Part shown: in pieces, positions 17,263-26,376 of the stretch
How the letters are laid out: the number at the start of each line of letters is the position of its first letter
Numbering within the stretch: the stretch's first letter is position 1
Assembly: GCF_014268755.2 (NCBI RefSeq)
Contig: NZ_CP077093.1
Coordinates: 3,894,001 to 3,958,000, forward strand
Reading direction: 5' to 3'
Length of the DNA: 64,000 bases
Origin: Pseudomonas vanderleydeniana
GTDB taxonomy: Bacteria; Pseudomonadota; Gammaproteobacteria; Pseudomonadales; Pseudomonadaceae
Translations under genes and position numbers: made by a program
Notes under the pieces: model-generated
What the model saw: only the letters and a program-made list of their open reading frames with translations
What the model was told of the DNA's origin: nothing
Databases searched by the model: none

Positions 17263-18300
17263 TCACTGATCGGCGGTTTGCAGGCCGCCGCGATTCGGCA
17301 CGTTCAGGGTCTTGCTGAAGAAGCGCCCGGCCTCGGAGATCAGGTCGCGATGAATATCCGCCCGATTGACACCTTCCGGGTCGGTGCATAGCCCCGGCGT
17401 GGCATGCAATTGTTCTTCGCTGCAGGGCGCCATGAACACGAAGTGCCCGGCGCCGGCAATCAGCTTGAACTGCGGTGCCACCGGCAGCTTGCGGGCCAGG
17501 GCGGCGGCATTCTTGTCGGGGAACACCAGCTTGTCGCCGTCCCCACTGTACATCAGCACCGGCACGTGCACGTCGGCCAGCGTATGGCGACCGAACATCA
17601 GGCCCAGCGGTGCCATCAGCATCAATGCGTGTACCCGTGGATCGGAAACCGGCTGCAGGTCGTCGCGGTCGACGATCAACTCACCCTTGGTGGTGCAGGC
17701 ATCCTTGTCGTCCGGGCGTTCCTGGCAGTAACGCCGCAGGCGATCGAGGTTCGGTTGTGCACCAGAAAGTATCAGCGCAGTCTCGCCCCCGGCGGAGTAG
17801 CCAATCACCCCGACCTGCTCGGCTTCCACGAATGGCGAGAGCATCGGATCGCCCAGGGTCGCGGTGATCGCTTCGGAGATCTGCATGGGGCGGCCATAGA
17901 GGTTGCTCAAGGTGCCCAGGCGGCTGTGATCCTTGTAGTTGTCGCCAGGATGCAGCACCGCCACCACGACGAAACCCTTGCGTGCCAGCGAGGTTGCCAG
18001 GTCGTGCAGGGCCAGCGGCGTGCCGGTGTTGCCGTGGGACAGCATCAGCAGCGGATAACGACCGATGGCAATCCGCGCATCCTCGCTGGCCTGGATGGTG
18101 TAGCCACCGATCTTGCTCCACTGCTCGCGACCGGTGGAAGGATAGAAGGCAATCGCCTTCATCGGCTGCAAGTCCAGGGGATCGAGAAACGTCAGGCGAT
18201 GAAAGCCCACGCTCCAGTGAGCCGCAGGGGCTGGAGCCGCCTGCACCGTCGTGAAGCCCGTTGCCAGGCAGATCAGTAATACTGCACAAAGACGCATCAT
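17263..18300 (-). CDS. Secreted alpha/beta hydrolase (dienelactone hydrolase-like)
   Basis: A 345-residue protein with a signal peptide (MMRLCAVLLICLATGFTTVQA). The nucleophile motif is GYSAGG, with an upstream oxyanion segment LLMLSHGNTGTPLALHDLA and the catalytic histidine in AGAGHFVFM. The acid is probably in MYSGDGDKLV. Such proteins are often annotated as dienelactone hydrolase or lipase-like, but the substrate is unknown. The ATG at 18300 is preferred to an in-frame GTG at 18312 because AAGGTGG lies 9 bases upstream of it. Confidence 0.82.
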   Translation of the reverse strand: MMRLCAVLLICLATGFTTVQAAPAPAAHWSVGFHRLTFLDPLDLQPMKAIAFYPSTGREQWSKIGGYTIQASEDARIAIGRYPLLMLSHGNTGTPLALHDLATSLARKGFVVVAVLHPGDNYKDHSRLGTLSNLYGRPMQISEAITATLGDPMLSPFVEAEQVGVIGYSAGGETALILSGAQPNLDRLRRYCQERPDDKDACTTKGELIVDRDDLQPVSDPRVHALMLMAPLGLMFGRHTLADVHVPVLMYSGDGDKLVFPDKNAAALARKLPVAPQFKLIAGAGHFVFMAPCSEEQLHATPGLCTDPEGVNRADIHRDLISEAGRFFSKTLNVPNRGGLQTADQ

Positions 18301-18458
18301 GGGGATGCCCACCTTTGCTGAGTAATTAGCACACCAAAATCTCTGTCATTCCTTGAAACTGAAGCACAACATCGGGCTTCGACTGGCTTTCGCAGTTTTC
18401 CAGAGCGCCTATGCCCTGGCGTATTGCATAAGGCGCGCCAAATTGCGCCCAACCCATG

Positions 18459-18506
18459 CAAAAAACTCCGTACCCGATCATTCATCATGATCAGAGTACA
18501 GAGTTT
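18459..18506 (-). terminator. Intrinsic terminator downstream of azoR
   Basis: On the minus strand an imperfect long stem (AAACTCTGTACTCTGATCA with a complementary arm about 7 bases on) is followed by TTTTTTG. It lies 42 bases after the azoR stop. Confidence 0.7.
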
Positions 18507-18547
18507 AGTGTTTGTTACCGCAAGTTTCTTGCGCGTTTACAAAAGCT

Positions 18548-19159
18548 TTACGCGGCAGCGAACAAGGTGTCGCTGATCAGTGCCTGAGCGTCGCTCATGG
18601 ACTTGGCACGAACCTCTTCACCGTAGCCCAGGCCGTGGGCACGGACGAACTCGATGTCGGTGATGCCGAGGAAACCGAACAGTACTTTCAGGTAGTCTTC
18701 ATGGCCGACACCGGTCGGCAGGCCCACATGCAGGCCACCGGAAGTCGAAACGATCACGACCTTCTTGCCACCGGCCAGGCCTTCAGGGCCATTCTCGGTG
18801 TAGCGGAAAGTCTTGCCGGCCACGGCGATGCGGTCGATCCAGGCCTTCAGTTGGCTAGGCACGCTGAAGTTGTACATCGGCGCGGCGATGACGATGGCAT
18901 CGGCGGCCAGGAACTCTTCCAGGGTCGCGGCGCTGAGCTCGGCTTCGTGACGCTGGGCGGCATCACGCAGTTCGGCAGCGGTACCACCGGCAGCCAGGGT
19001 CAGGCTGGAGAAGTGGCTGATGGCATCATTGGCCAGGTCACGGTAGGTCACCACGCTCGAAGGTTCGGCGGCCTGCCAGGCCTTGACCACGCTTTGGCTC
19101 AGTTGGCGCGAAGCCGAGTGGTCACCCAGGATGCTGGAATCGATGTGCAAGAGTTTCAT
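18548..19159 (-). CDS. azoR: FMN-dependent NADH azoreductase
   Basis: Flavodoxin-like NAD(P)H:quinone/azo reductase, a cytoplasmic dimer. The 203-residue product shows [20 protein letters not shown] (FMN phosphate loop), [33 protein letters not shown] (flavin site) and STSGG, all typical of AzoR. The frame stays open upstream across the divergent gene, but the ATG at 19159 is the family start. It is divergent from a LysR gene 132 bases away, which is the likely regulator. It probably protects against quinones and electrophiles. Confidence 0.93.
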   Translation of the reverse strand: MKLLHIDSSILGDHSASRQLSQSVVKAWQAAEPSSVVTYRDLANDAISHFSSLTLAAGGTAAELRDAAQRHEAELSAATLEEFLAADAIVIAAPMYNFSVPSQLKAWIDRIAVAGKTFRYTENGPEGLAGGKKVVIVSTSGGLHVGLPTGVGHEDYLKVLFGFLGITDIEFVRAHGLGYGEEVRAKSMSDAQALISDTLFAAA

Positions 19160-19291
19160 GTCGGTTCTCCAAGTGAGGATCGCCACTTGGCGATCAAGAT
19201 GGGATAATCCTACTTGCGAACTCAATAAATGATTAGCCGCTCTAAATGCGATAGATTGTCCCATTAATAGAACGACCGGAATGTTCACACC

Positions 19292-20200
19292 ATGCAGGAT
19301 CTCAACGATCTCTATTACTTCGCCAAGGTCGTGGAAGCCGGTGGTTTCGCGGCGGCCGGCCGTCTGCTGGGGATTCCCAAGTCGCGCCTGTCGCGACGGA
19401 TTGCCGAGCTGGAAGAACGCCTCGGCGCCCGCCTGCTGCAACGTACCACGCGACAACTGAAACTGACCGCCGTCGGCGAACGCTACCTGCGCCATTGCCA
19501 GGCCATGCTGCTGGAGGCGGAAATGGCCGATGAGGCCGTCGCCAGCATGTCCAGCGAGCCCCGCGGGCGGTTGCGGGTATCCTGCCCGATCGGACTCGCC
19601 CAGGAATTCATGCCGCGGGTGATTGCCAGCTTCCTCGCGGCCCACCCGCTGGTGCAACTGGAAGTGGTGATGGTCAACCGCCGGGTCGACCTGGTCACGG
19701 AAGGCATCGACGTCGCCCTGCGCGTACGTGAACATGGCGACGAAGACCCGTCGCTGGTCACCCGTCGACTGCGTCAGGCGCAGACTTTCATGCTCGCCAC
19801 CCCGGCCTTCCTGCAACAGCACCCGATCGACAGCCTCGAGGACCTGATGAAGGCCCCTGCCCTCGGCGCCCTGGAAGCCGATCGCCAGGTCCACCTCAGC
19901 CTGCTGGACGAACGCGGACAGAAGCGCGATCTGGCGCTCGAGGCCCGGCTGGGCGTGGATGATTTCATCGTGCGCAAGGCCTGTGCCTCGGCCGGACTGG
20001 GCTTCACGGTACTGCCCATGCTCTACTGCGAGGAAGAACTGGCCAATGGCACCTTCGTGCGCATCCTGCCCGAGTGGTCGCTACCGGGGGGCTGGTTGCA
20101 GGCCGTCTACCCGCATAGGCGTGGGTTGCTGCCAGCGGTACGGGCCTGGATCGATCACCTGGCCGAAGCCTTCAGGGAATGTGGAGACAGAGCACTATGA
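19292..20200 (+). CDS. LysR-family transcriptional regulator
   Basis: A 302-residue LysR regulator: winged helix-turn-helix at residues 1-60 ([45 protein letters not shown]) and a periplasmic-binding-like effector domain from about 90 ([24 protein letters not shown]). Divergent from azoR, so it probably regulates azoR and itself. The effector may be a quinone or another electrophile, by analogy. The following YjbR-family gene starts 11 bases after the stop. Confidence 0.88.
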   Translation: MQDLNDLYYFAKVVEAGGFAAAGRLLGIPKSRLSRRIAELEERLGARLLQRTTRQLKLTAVGERYLRHCQAMLLEAEMADEAVASMSSEPRGRLRVSCPIGLAQEFMPRVIASFLAAHPLVQLEVVMVNRRVDLVTEGIDVALRVREHGDEDPSLVTRRLRQAQTFMLATPAFLQQHPIDSLEDLMKAPALGALEADRQVHLSLLDERGQKRDLALEARLGVDDFIVRKACASAGLGFTVLPMLYCEEELANGTFVRILPEWSLPGGWLQAVYPHRRGLLPAVRAWIDHLAEAFRECGDRAL

Positions 20201-20211
20201 AAGGATCCAGC

Positions 20212-20556
20212 ATGAACCAGGAAGCCGTCGCGCGCTTCTGCCTTGACCTGCCAGGAGCCCGGGAAGACTACAAGTGGGGTGGCGTCCGGGTGTTCTCGGT
20301 TGCCGGAAGCAAGATGTTCGCCCTGCTCAATCTCAGCGGCGACACGTTGTCGTTCAAGGTCGACAAGGAGCTGTTCCTCGGTCATGTCGATCGTCCGGGC
20401 ATCCGTCCCGCGCCCTATCTGGCACGGGCTTTCTGGATCAGCATGAACGCTCCCTACCCGCTGGGCGGCGAGGAACTGCAGGACCTGCTGCGCCGCTCCC
20501 ACCAATTGGTGGTCGCCAAGCTGCCCAAGCGCAGCCAGGTTGGCCTGCTGCTGTAG
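20212..20556 (+). CDS. MmcQ/YjbR family protein
   Basis: A 114-residue protein of the YjbR fold: NQEAVARFCLDLPGAREDYKWGG, VFSVAGSKMFALLN, FKVDKELF, and the C-terminal LLRRSHQLVVAKLPKRSQ. Family members are described as double-wing DNA-binding-like proteins with unknown function. AAAGGA upstream favours the ATG at 20212. Lies just after the LysR gene on the same strand. Confidence 0.85.
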   Translation: MNQEAVARFCLDLPGAREDYKWGGVRVFSVAGSKMFALLNLSGDTLSFKVDKELFLGHVDRPGIRPAPYLARAFWISMNAPYPLGGEELQDLLRRSHQLVVAKLPKRSQVGLLL

Positions 20557-20563
20557 CGCTGTC

Positions 20564-20998
20564 CTATAAAAAGGACAGGTGAGCCAGGGTGGCGTCGAGA
20601 AACAGCCGGTCGATCCAGAACACCTGGTGCACCAGCACAATCAGCCAGAACACCACCTGGAACGACAGCTTGCGGGTCTTGTGCCGAAAGGCCTGCTGGG
20701 CGATCAGCGCCCCGGGCCAGCCGCCCAGCAGTTCGACGCCATGCAGCACCTTTTCCGGGATGCGCCAGGCGTCATTGCGCGCCTTGCGCTTGTCGTCCCA
20801 ATACAGAACGAACGCCAGCAGGCTGGCGATCCCATAGGCCCACAGTGGCCAACGGGTTCCCTCACCCAGCCACAGGCGCAACACACCGACGCCCGGCAAG
20901 ACACACAGCAACAGCCCGACGACGAGCTTGAGCCGGAGCTGGCGGACCCGGCCAGTGGTGGCTGGCCGGGCGCCCTCGGCAGCGTTCGCCTTCCTCAT
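20564..20998 (-). CDS. DUF1294 membrane protein
   Basis: A 144-residue protein with four hydrophobic stretches. The core [50 protein letters not shown] is the DUF1294 signature. Relatives often carry an N-terminal cold-shock domain; here that domain is absent and a short basic tail precedes the membrane part. The ATG overlaps the stop of uppP (ATGA), indicating translational coupling to the undecaprenyl phosphate recycling enzyme. The function is unknown. Confidence 0.88.
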   Translation of the reverse strand: MRKANAAEGARPATTGRVRQLRLKLVVGLLLCVLPGVGVLRLWLGEGTRWPLWAYGIASLLAFVLYWDDKRKARNDAWRIPEKVLHGVELLGGWPGALIAQQAFRHKTRKLSFQVVFWLIVLVHQVFWIDRLFLDATLAHLSFL

Positions 20999-21825
20999 CC
21001 CTTGGTCGACCAGTCGACCCAGCCGAATTGCCAGGTGGCGAGGATGACCAGGCCGAAGACGATCCGGTACCAGGCGAACGCCGCATAGCTGTGGCTGGCA
21101 ATGAATTTCAGCAGGCCGCGCACGGCGATCATCGCGAACACGAAGGAGGTGACGAAGCCCACCGCGAACACCGGCAGGTCGGCCATCTGGAACTGGTGGC
21201 GGAAGCCGTAGGCGGAGTACACCGCGGCCGCGACCATGGTCGGCATGGCGAGGAAGAACGAGAACTCGGTGGCCGTCTTGCGCGACAGGCCGAACAGCAG
21301 GCCGCCAATGATGGTCGCGCCGGAACGGGAGGTCCCCGGGATCATCGCCAGACACTGGGCGAAACCGACCTTCAGCGCATCCTGCCAGCGAATGTCATCG
21401 ACCGTTTCGGCGTGCACGGTGTGCTCGCGACGCTCGGCCCAGAGAATGATCACCCCGCCCACCACCAGTGCCGAGGCCACGGTGATCGGGTTGAACAGGT
21501 AGGTGGCGATCACCTCCTTGAACAATACGCCAAGAATCACCGCCGGCATGAAGGCCACCAGCAGGTTGAGCGTAAAGCGCTGGGCGCTGCGCTGCCGGGG
21601 CAGGTCCCGCACCACCGTGAAGATCTTCTGGCGAAACTCCCAGACCACCGCCAGGATCGCGGCGAGCTGGATGATGATGTTGAAGGCAATCGCCCGTTCA
21701 CCGCCAAAACCGAGCAGATCCGCGACGATGATCTGGTGGCCGGTGCTGGAAATCGGCAGAAACTCCGTCAAGCCCTCGACAATACCCAATATCAGCGCCT
21801 GCGCGGCGGTCCAAAGATCCATCAT
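20995..21825 (-). CDS. uppP: Undecaprenyl-diphosphatase UppP (BacA)
   Basis: Integral membrane phosphatase that converts undecaprenyl diphosphate to the monophosphate for reuse in peptidoglycan and other envelope polymers. The 276-residue protein has the two catalytic motifs [14 protein letters not shown] (near residue 20) and PGTSRSGAT (near 165), plus multiple membrane helices. An ATG-ATG pair begins the frame; GAGGGGGA upstream is close enough that the second ATG may be used. It is coupled to the downstream DUF1294 gene. Confidence 0.95.
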   Translation of the reverse strand: MMDLWTAAQALILGIVEGLTEFLPISSTGHQIIVADLLGFGGERAIAFNIIIQLAAILAVVWEFRQKIFTVVRDLPRQRSAQRFTLNLLVAFMPAVILGVLFKEVIATYLFNPITVASALVVGGVIILWAERREHTVHAETVDDIRWQDALKVGFAQCLAMIPGTSRSGATIIGGLLFGLSRKTATEFSFFLAMPTMVAAAVYSAYGFRHQFQMADLPVFAVGFVTSFVFAMIAVRGLLKFIASHSYAAFAWYRIVFGLVILATWQFGWVDWSTKG

Positions 21826-22111
21826 TCCCCCTCAAGGACCGCTCCCGCGGATCCCTACAAAAATCGAAAGCGGCCGATCGCAAGATCGGCGATCCACCGG
21901 CAAGTCTGTTGCCCAGCCCGTCGGAAAACCGTGAAAAATGCCTGAAAAATCAAACATCAACTCAGGTTTGCCGAGATTGGGCCGAAATCCTATCAGACAT
22001 GCCTGTTTATCGCTGCCTCGATAGTAGCCATAAGGAGGCTGTGCAACGCGGATAAAACCTGCTGCTATAAAGTCCCTGGCGACACAACAAGAAAAAAGGA
22101 ACGGTGGTCTT

Positions 22112-23746
22112 ATGAAAAGCTTGCGCAGCGTGTCGATCAGTCGACGCTTGTGGCTCATCCTGATCCTGGCGGTGGCGATGCTGCTGACCCAGGGGCTGCT
22201 GATGCTCAAGCAGACCCATGACAACCTCTACCAGGCCAAGGCGCAGAAGACCCAGCACGTGGTCCAGGCCGCCAGTGGCATCCTCGATTACTACCATGCC
22301 CAGGAAACTGCCGGTACGCTGAGCCGCGAAGCCGCGCAGAAACAGGCCATGAATGTGATACGCGGCTTGCGTTACGACCAGAACGACTATTTCTGGATCA
22401 ACGACCTGCGGCCGGTCATGGTCATGCACGCGGCCAACCCCAAGCTCGAGGGGCAGGACCTGTCCGGCATCAAGGATCCCGATGGCTACGCACTGTTCAA
22501 TGAAATGGTGGCCCTGGCCAAGGCCAAGGGCCGCGGCATGATCGACTATCGCTGGCCGAAGCCGGGGGCCAGCGCCCCGGTGCAGAAAACCTCCTATGTC
22601 CAGTTGTTCGAACCGTGGGGCTGGATCATCGGTTCGGGCGTCTATGTCGACGATGTGCAGGCCGAGTTCTATGGGCAGGTGCGCAATGCATCGATGATCG
22701 GCCTGGCGATTGCCGTGCTGCTCAGCGCCCTGGTCCTGCTGATCGGTCGCAGTATCCTTCATCCCTTGCAGGAGTCGGTCCACGCAATGGCCAACATCGC
22801 CAGTGGCGAAAGCGACCTGACCCGTACCCTCGATACCCACGGCCAGGACGAGGTGACCGAACTGGCCCGGCACTTCAACGCCTTCACCAGCAAGCTGCGC
22901 GGCGTGGTCAGCCAGTTGCAGGTTTCGGCCAGCGAGCTGGGGCAATCCTCCAGCGACCTGGGCAGCAGTGCCATTGAGTCGCAGTCGCGCAGCCAGCAGC
23001 AATCGCAGCAGATGGAGCTGGTGGCCACGGCGATCAACCAGGTCACCTACGGTGTACAGGATGTCGCCAAGAACGCCGAACAGGCCGCCAGTGAAGTACG
23101 TGATGCCGAAGGCCAGGCGCGCCAGGGCCAGTTGAACATCGACAATAGCCTGCAGCAGATCGACCAGTTGTCCGGCACCATCGCCCAGGCGGTCGAGGTG
23201 ATCCGTACCCTGGCGGCGGAAAGCACCCAGATCGGCAGTGTCCTGGAAGTGATCCGCTCGATCGCCGAGCAGACCAACCTGCTCGCCCTGAACGCTGCCA
23301 TCGAGGCTGCACGGGCCGGGGAGCAGGGACGCGGCTTTGCGGTAGTGGCCGACGAGGTGCGCCTGCTGGCTCAGCGCACGCAGCAGTCCACGGCCGAGAT
23401 CCAGGCGATGATCGAACGCCTGCAGAACCACTCCGAGGCTGCGGTGAAAGTCATCGGCGACAGCAGCCGCGTCTCGCAACAGACCATCGAGCTGGCCGGG
23501 CTGGCTGGCGAAAGCCTGAATGCCATCAGCCAGGCACTGCGCAACCTCAACGGCCTCAACGCCTCGATTGCCAGCGCGACCCTGCAACAGGCTCACGTGG
23601 TCGAGGAAATCAACCAGAACGTCACCGAAGCGGCAGGACTGTCCCACAACACCGCCCTGGCAGCCGAACAGTCGAGCGCCGACAGTGACCGGCTCAAGGT
23701 CCTGAGCGAACAACTCAACGGATTGTTGCGCCAGTTCCGCATCTGA
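22112..23746 (+). CDS. Methyl-accepting chemotaxis protein with sCache ligand domain
   Basis: A 544-residue transmembrane chemoreceptor. Membrane helix 1 is near residues 13-32 and helix 2 near 194-212. Between them a single Cache (sCache_2) domain carries the segment [32 protein letters not shown], followed by a matching [17 protein letters not shown] domain follows, then the methyl-accepting region whose tip is [32 protein letters not shown] (from about 385). The ligand is unknown; small organic acids are common for this Cache type. It is a single gene. Confidence 0.93.
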   Translation: MKSLRSVSISRRLWLILILAVAMLLTQGLLMLKQTHDNLYQAKAQKTQHVVQAASGILDYYHAQETAGTLSREAAQKQAMNVIRGLRYDQNDYFWINDLRPVMVMHAANPKLEGQDLSGIKDPDGYALFNEMVALAKAKGRGMIDYRWPKPGASAPVQKTSYVQLFEPWGWIIGSGVYVDDVQAEFYGQVRNASMIGLAIAVLLSALVLLIGRSILHPLQESVHAMANIASGESDLTRTLDTHGQDEVTELARHFNAFTSKLRGVVSQLQVSASELGQSSSDLGSSAIESQSRSQQQSQQMELVATAINQVTYGVQDVAKNAEQAASEVRDAEGQARQGQLNIDNSLQQIDQLSGTIAQAVEVIRTLAAESTQIGSVLEVIRSIAEQTNLLALNAAIEAARAGEQGRGFAVVADEVRLLAQRTQQSTAEIQAMIERLQNHSEAAVKVIGDSSRVSQQTIELAGLAGESLNAISQALRNLNGLNASIASATLQQAHVVEEINQNVTEAAGLSHNTALAAEQSSADSDRLKVLSEQLNGLLRQFRI

Positions 23747-23864
23747 GGTGGGCATGGAGGGCCCTGTTCGAGATGAACCGGGCCCTAAAACCCGGCACCG
23801 CCCCTCCCTTCCCCTCCCCACTCTGGGTACAATCCGCCCTTTTCCTTGCGACCCAGAGGTTCCC

Positions 23865-24428
23865 ATGTCCGGGCTTGAACTGTTTGCCGCTGCGCTCGGC
23901 GCGATTTCCGTCTGGCTGACGGTCCGGCAGAACCCCTGGTGCTGGCCCATTGGCCTGGTCATGGTGCTGCTCTACACCTGGATCTTCTTCGACGTGAAGC
24001 TCTACTCGGACATGCTGCTGCAAGTGGTCTACGCCGTGCTGCAACTCTATGGCTGGTGGCAATGGACCCGCGGCGGCGCCGTTCACCAGGGCCGCGAGGT
24101 CTCCAGCCTCGGTCCACAGGCCCTGCTCGCCGGGCTCGCCGTCGGTGCACTGGGTAGCCTGCTGCTCGGCGCGGCCATGGCCACCTGGACCGACGCTGCG
24201 CAGCCCTGGCTCGATGCCGCACTGACCGCCTTCAGCCTCGTCGCCCAGCTGTGGATGGCACAGAAGCGCCTGCAATGCTGGCCTCTGTGGATCGTAGTCG
24301 ATGTGATCTTCGTCGGGCTGTTCATCTACAAGGACCTGTACCTGACCGCCGCCCTCTATGCCCTGTTCACACTGCTCGCGGTGCAAGGCTGGCGCCAGTG
24401 GCGTACCGACCCGGCGCTGCAGGCGTGA
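23865..24428 (+). CDS. pnuC: Nicotinamide riboside transporter PnuC
   Basis: Inner-membrane facilitator that brings nicotinamide riboside into the cell. The 187-residue product has about seven hydrophobic segments and the PnuC features SVWLTVRQNPWCWPIGL, YGWWQW and the C-terminal QCWPLWIVVDVIFVGLFIYKDLYLTAALY. The ATG at 23865 matches the family start. It overlaps the downstream NadR-like kinase gene by 4 bases (GTGA), linking transport to phosphorylation. Confidence 0.93.
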   Translation: MSGLELFAAALGAISVWLTVRQNPWCWPIGLVMVLLYTWIFFDVKLYSDMLLQVVYAVLQLYGWWQWTRGGAVHQGREVSSLGPQALLAGLAVGALGSLLLGAAMATWTDAAQPWLDAALTAFSLVAQLWMAQKRLQCWPLWIVVDVIFVGLFIYKDLYLTAALYALFTLLAVQGWRQWRTDPALQA

Positions 24429-24949
24429 AGGTCGTAGTCCTCGCCGGCCCCGAGTCGAGTGGCAAGAGCTGGTTGTCCGAAGCCCTGCACGAACGTTTTG
24501 GCGGGCTGCTGGTGGGTGAGTACGTGCGGCACTTCATGGAGCAGGAGCAGCGTGACACCTGCCTGGCCGATATCCCGACCATCGCCCGTGGACAGCTGGA
24601 GTGGGAAGACCAGGCCCGGGCACGGCAGCCGTCGCTGCTGATCCTCGACACCCATCTGCTGAGCAACATCCTCTGGAGCCAGACGCTGTTTGGCGACTGC
24701 CCGGACTGGCTCGAACCCGCCCTGCTCGCCCGCCACTATGACCTGCACCTGCTGCTCGATCCCGATGGGGTCGGCTGGGTCGGCGACGGCCTGCGTTGCC
24801 AACCCGACCTGCAGGAGCGTCGTGCCTTCTTCGACGCCAGCCTGGCCTGGCTGACGCGCCACCGGCAGGCCGTCGAGGTGCTCGGAGGCGACTGGCAGGA
24901 GCGCCATGAGCAGGCGATGAAGGCAGTTGAACGGCTGCTGCAATCGTAA
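24425..24949 (+). CDS. NadR-like nicotinamide riboside kinase (AAA ATPase)
   Basis: A 174-residue P-loop protein: LAGPESSGKSWL is the Walker A motif, EYVRHFMEQEQ and LILDTHLLSNILWSQTLFG match the ribosylnicotinamide kinase part of NadR. It lacks the N-terminal helix-turn-helix and the NMN adenylyltransferase domain of E. coli NadR. Start is GTG at 24425, overlapping the pnuC stop; the frame upstream is the antisense-free overlap with pnuC and is not used. Probably traps imported nicotinamide riboside as NMN. Confidence 0.88.
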   Translation: MKVVVLAGPESSGKSWLSEALHERFGGLLVGEYVRHFMEQEQRDTCLADIPTIARGQLEWEDQARARQPSLLILDTHLLSNILWSQTLFGDCPDWLEPALLARHYDLHLLLDPDGVGWVGDGLRCQPDLQERRAFFDASLAWLTRHRQAVEVLGGDWQERHEQAMKAVERLLQS

Positions 24950-25089
24950 CCCTCGCTGAAAGCGCCAAAACGCGGTTTTACAACCGAGGTGTCCGCTGAT
25001 GAAACACCCCACCCCCACGCAGACGGGCGTACTCAGCACCTGCCGGCCAATTGCGCCGTTGTGTTAAGCCGCTGATACACCTGCCTCAG

Positions 25090-25110
25090 AGCCCCATTCC
25101 ACGGGGCTTT
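25090..25110 (+). terminator. Weak candidate terminator after the pnuC operon
   Basis: AGCCCC and GGGGCT form a 6-bp stem with a 7-base loop, followed by only TT. It separates the kinase gene from the fap promoter region. Confidence 0.4.
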
Positions 25111-25141
25111 CCCGACAATCGAGCGTGGTTGCCGAGCCTAC

Positions 25142-25161
25142 CTGTTTCAAGCCTGAAACAG
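25142..25161. promoter_or_regulatory. Candidate activator site upstream of the fap promoter
   Basis: A perfect 8-4-8 dyad, CTGTTTCA-agcc-TGAAACAG, is centred about 75 bases upstream of the -24 element of the fap sigma-54 promoter. Position and symmetry suit an enhancer site for a bacterial enhancer-binding protein, such as the one encoded at the far end of the operon. An A-rich stretch (25206-25223) lies between it and the promoter. Confidence 0.55.
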
Positions 25162-25223
25162 CAAAAAACCGTCACCGCCCATCATGGACAGCAACTCATT
25201 GTTTTAAATAAAAAAATAAAAAA

Positions 25224-25239
25224 TGGCACAGCTTCTGCT
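25224..25239 (+). promoter_or_regulatory. Sigma-54 promoter of the fap operon
   Basis: TGGCACAGCTTCTGCT matches the sigma-54 consensus TGGCAC-N5-TTGC in all but one conserved position, with GG (25225-25226) and GC (25237-25238) separated by exactly 10 bases. The start of transcription would be near 25250, about 42 bases before fapA. Confidence 0.8.
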
Positions 25240-25291
25240 CTTTCCTTCCCAACGCTGAACAGGGCCAGCGCACTGAAGAAGGAACACCGCC

Positions 25292-25738
25292 GTGGGGACT
25301 ACCAGAACAGCTTTAACCCGCACCTTGCTGATCGGCTGCGCCCTCGGCTCGCTATTGAGCCTGACTGTCCAGGCCGGTGGCAGTAACGGTGTGATCGTCC
25401 TCGAACGCACCGTGCAACCCCAGGCCTATGGTCGCCCCCCCCTGCAGCCCGATCCGAATCCCACCACCGTCAATGCCAACCCGTCTGCCCGGGTCATTTC
25501 ACTGACCAACAGCATGGAACTGAGCGATGGCGATATCGCCGGTATCAGCACCGGTTCAACCGTCAGCCGCGTCATCACGGTCCATACCGGCAACATGCCC
25601 GCCCTGAATAATCCCAACGGCCTCCCAGGCATGGCTGCCGGGCACGGTGGTGGCAGCGGCGCAAGCATTGCCAATACGGTCAATCGTGGCTTGTCGGCCG
25701 GCATGGGTGCTCTCAACGCCATCGGCAAGGGACAATGA
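25292..25738 (+). CDS. fapA: FapA, functional amyloid accessory protein
   Basis: First gene of the functional amyloid (Fap) operon. The 148-residue protein has a signal peptide ending near VQAGG, then a low-complexity Gly/Asn/Pro/Ser region with SMELSDGDIAGISTG near the centre. FapA is exported to the periplasm and influences the composition and ordering of the fibres. The start is GTG at 25292, supported by AAGGAA upstream. Stop and fapB start are separated by one base. Identification relies on operon position as much as on sequence. Confidence 0.85.
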   Translation: MGTTRTALTRTLLIGCALGSLLSLTVQAGGSNGVIVLERTVQPQAYGRPPLQPDPNPTTVNANPSARVISLTNSMELSDGDIAGISTGSTVSRVITVHTGNMPALNNPNGLPGMAAGHGGGSGASIANTVNRGLSAGMGALNAIGKGQ

Positions 25739-25739
25739 G

Positions 25740-26315
25740 ATGAATCGCACACTGCTTTTTCTCGCTCTGTTCAGCAGTTTCAATGCATTCGCCGACAGCG
25801 GCGTGGTTGCCAACGACACCGCCCTGATCGACAACTCCGGCCAGCAGTACAAGGGCAGCATCATGCTCAACCAGGCCGCCGGCGACCAGCAGCAACAGAT
25901 CAACAGTCGCGCGATCGCCATTGGCACCAACGCCGGCGCATCGACCGCACTGACCCAGAAACTCAACACCCCGGCCAACACGGCAATCAACGCCAAGGCG
26001 GCCATCCAGGGCAACTCCTTCAGCAACGGCACCGGCATGGTGGGCGTCAACCAGTCCGCCGGGGCCAACAACCAGATGATCAACGCCGTGCGCATCAGCA
26101 TCAGTGCTGCGCCGCAAAGCGTCGATGACAGCGCCCTGTCGCAACAGAACGTGGCGCTGGCACCCAACTCCGGTTCATCCGGCACCCCAGGCAGCCGCCA
26201 GGTCGTTACCAGCGACCAGGCCTTCACCGGCAGCCGGGGTGTGATTCAGGTGAACCAGAGCGCGGGGGTGGGGAACCGTATGGCCAACACCCTCAGTATC
26301 CGGGTCGCTGACTGA
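25740..26315 (+). CDS. fapB: FapB, amyloid minor subunit/nucleator
   Basis: A 191-residue exported protein with signal peptide MNRTLLFLALFSSFNAFADS. It carries three related repeats with the pattern of Gln/Asn and small residues: GSIMLNQAAGDQQQQINSRAIAIG, GMVGVNQSAGANNQMINAVRISI and GVIQVNQSAGVGNRMANTLSIRV. These resemble the FapC repeats and would stack as cross-beta strands. FapB is regarded as the nucleator of FapC polymerisation. It sits one base after fapA and 61 bases before fapC. Confidence 0.92.
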   Translation: MNRTLLFLALFSSFNAFADSGVVANDTALIDNSGQQYKGSIMLNQAAGDQQQQINSRAIAIGTNAGASTALTQKLNTPANTAINAKAAIQGNSFSNGTGMVGVNQSAGANNQMINAVRISISAAPQSVDDSALSQQNVALAPNSGSSGTPGSRQVVTSDQAFTGSRGVIQVNQSAGVGNRMANTLSIRVAD

Positions 26316-26376
26316 CCCGAGCAGTGCAATTAGAAAGTACCAACACTTAACCAACTAATAAGCACGGAGATACACC

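Noticed and set aside
19160..19894. N-terminal extension of azoR on the minus strand
   Set aside because: It runs through the divergent LysR gene. The AzoR family start is the ATG at 19159.
22007..23962. 651-residue open frame antisense to the chemoreceptor
   Set aside because: The plus strand encodes a canonical chemoreceptor with Cache, HAMP and signalling tip.
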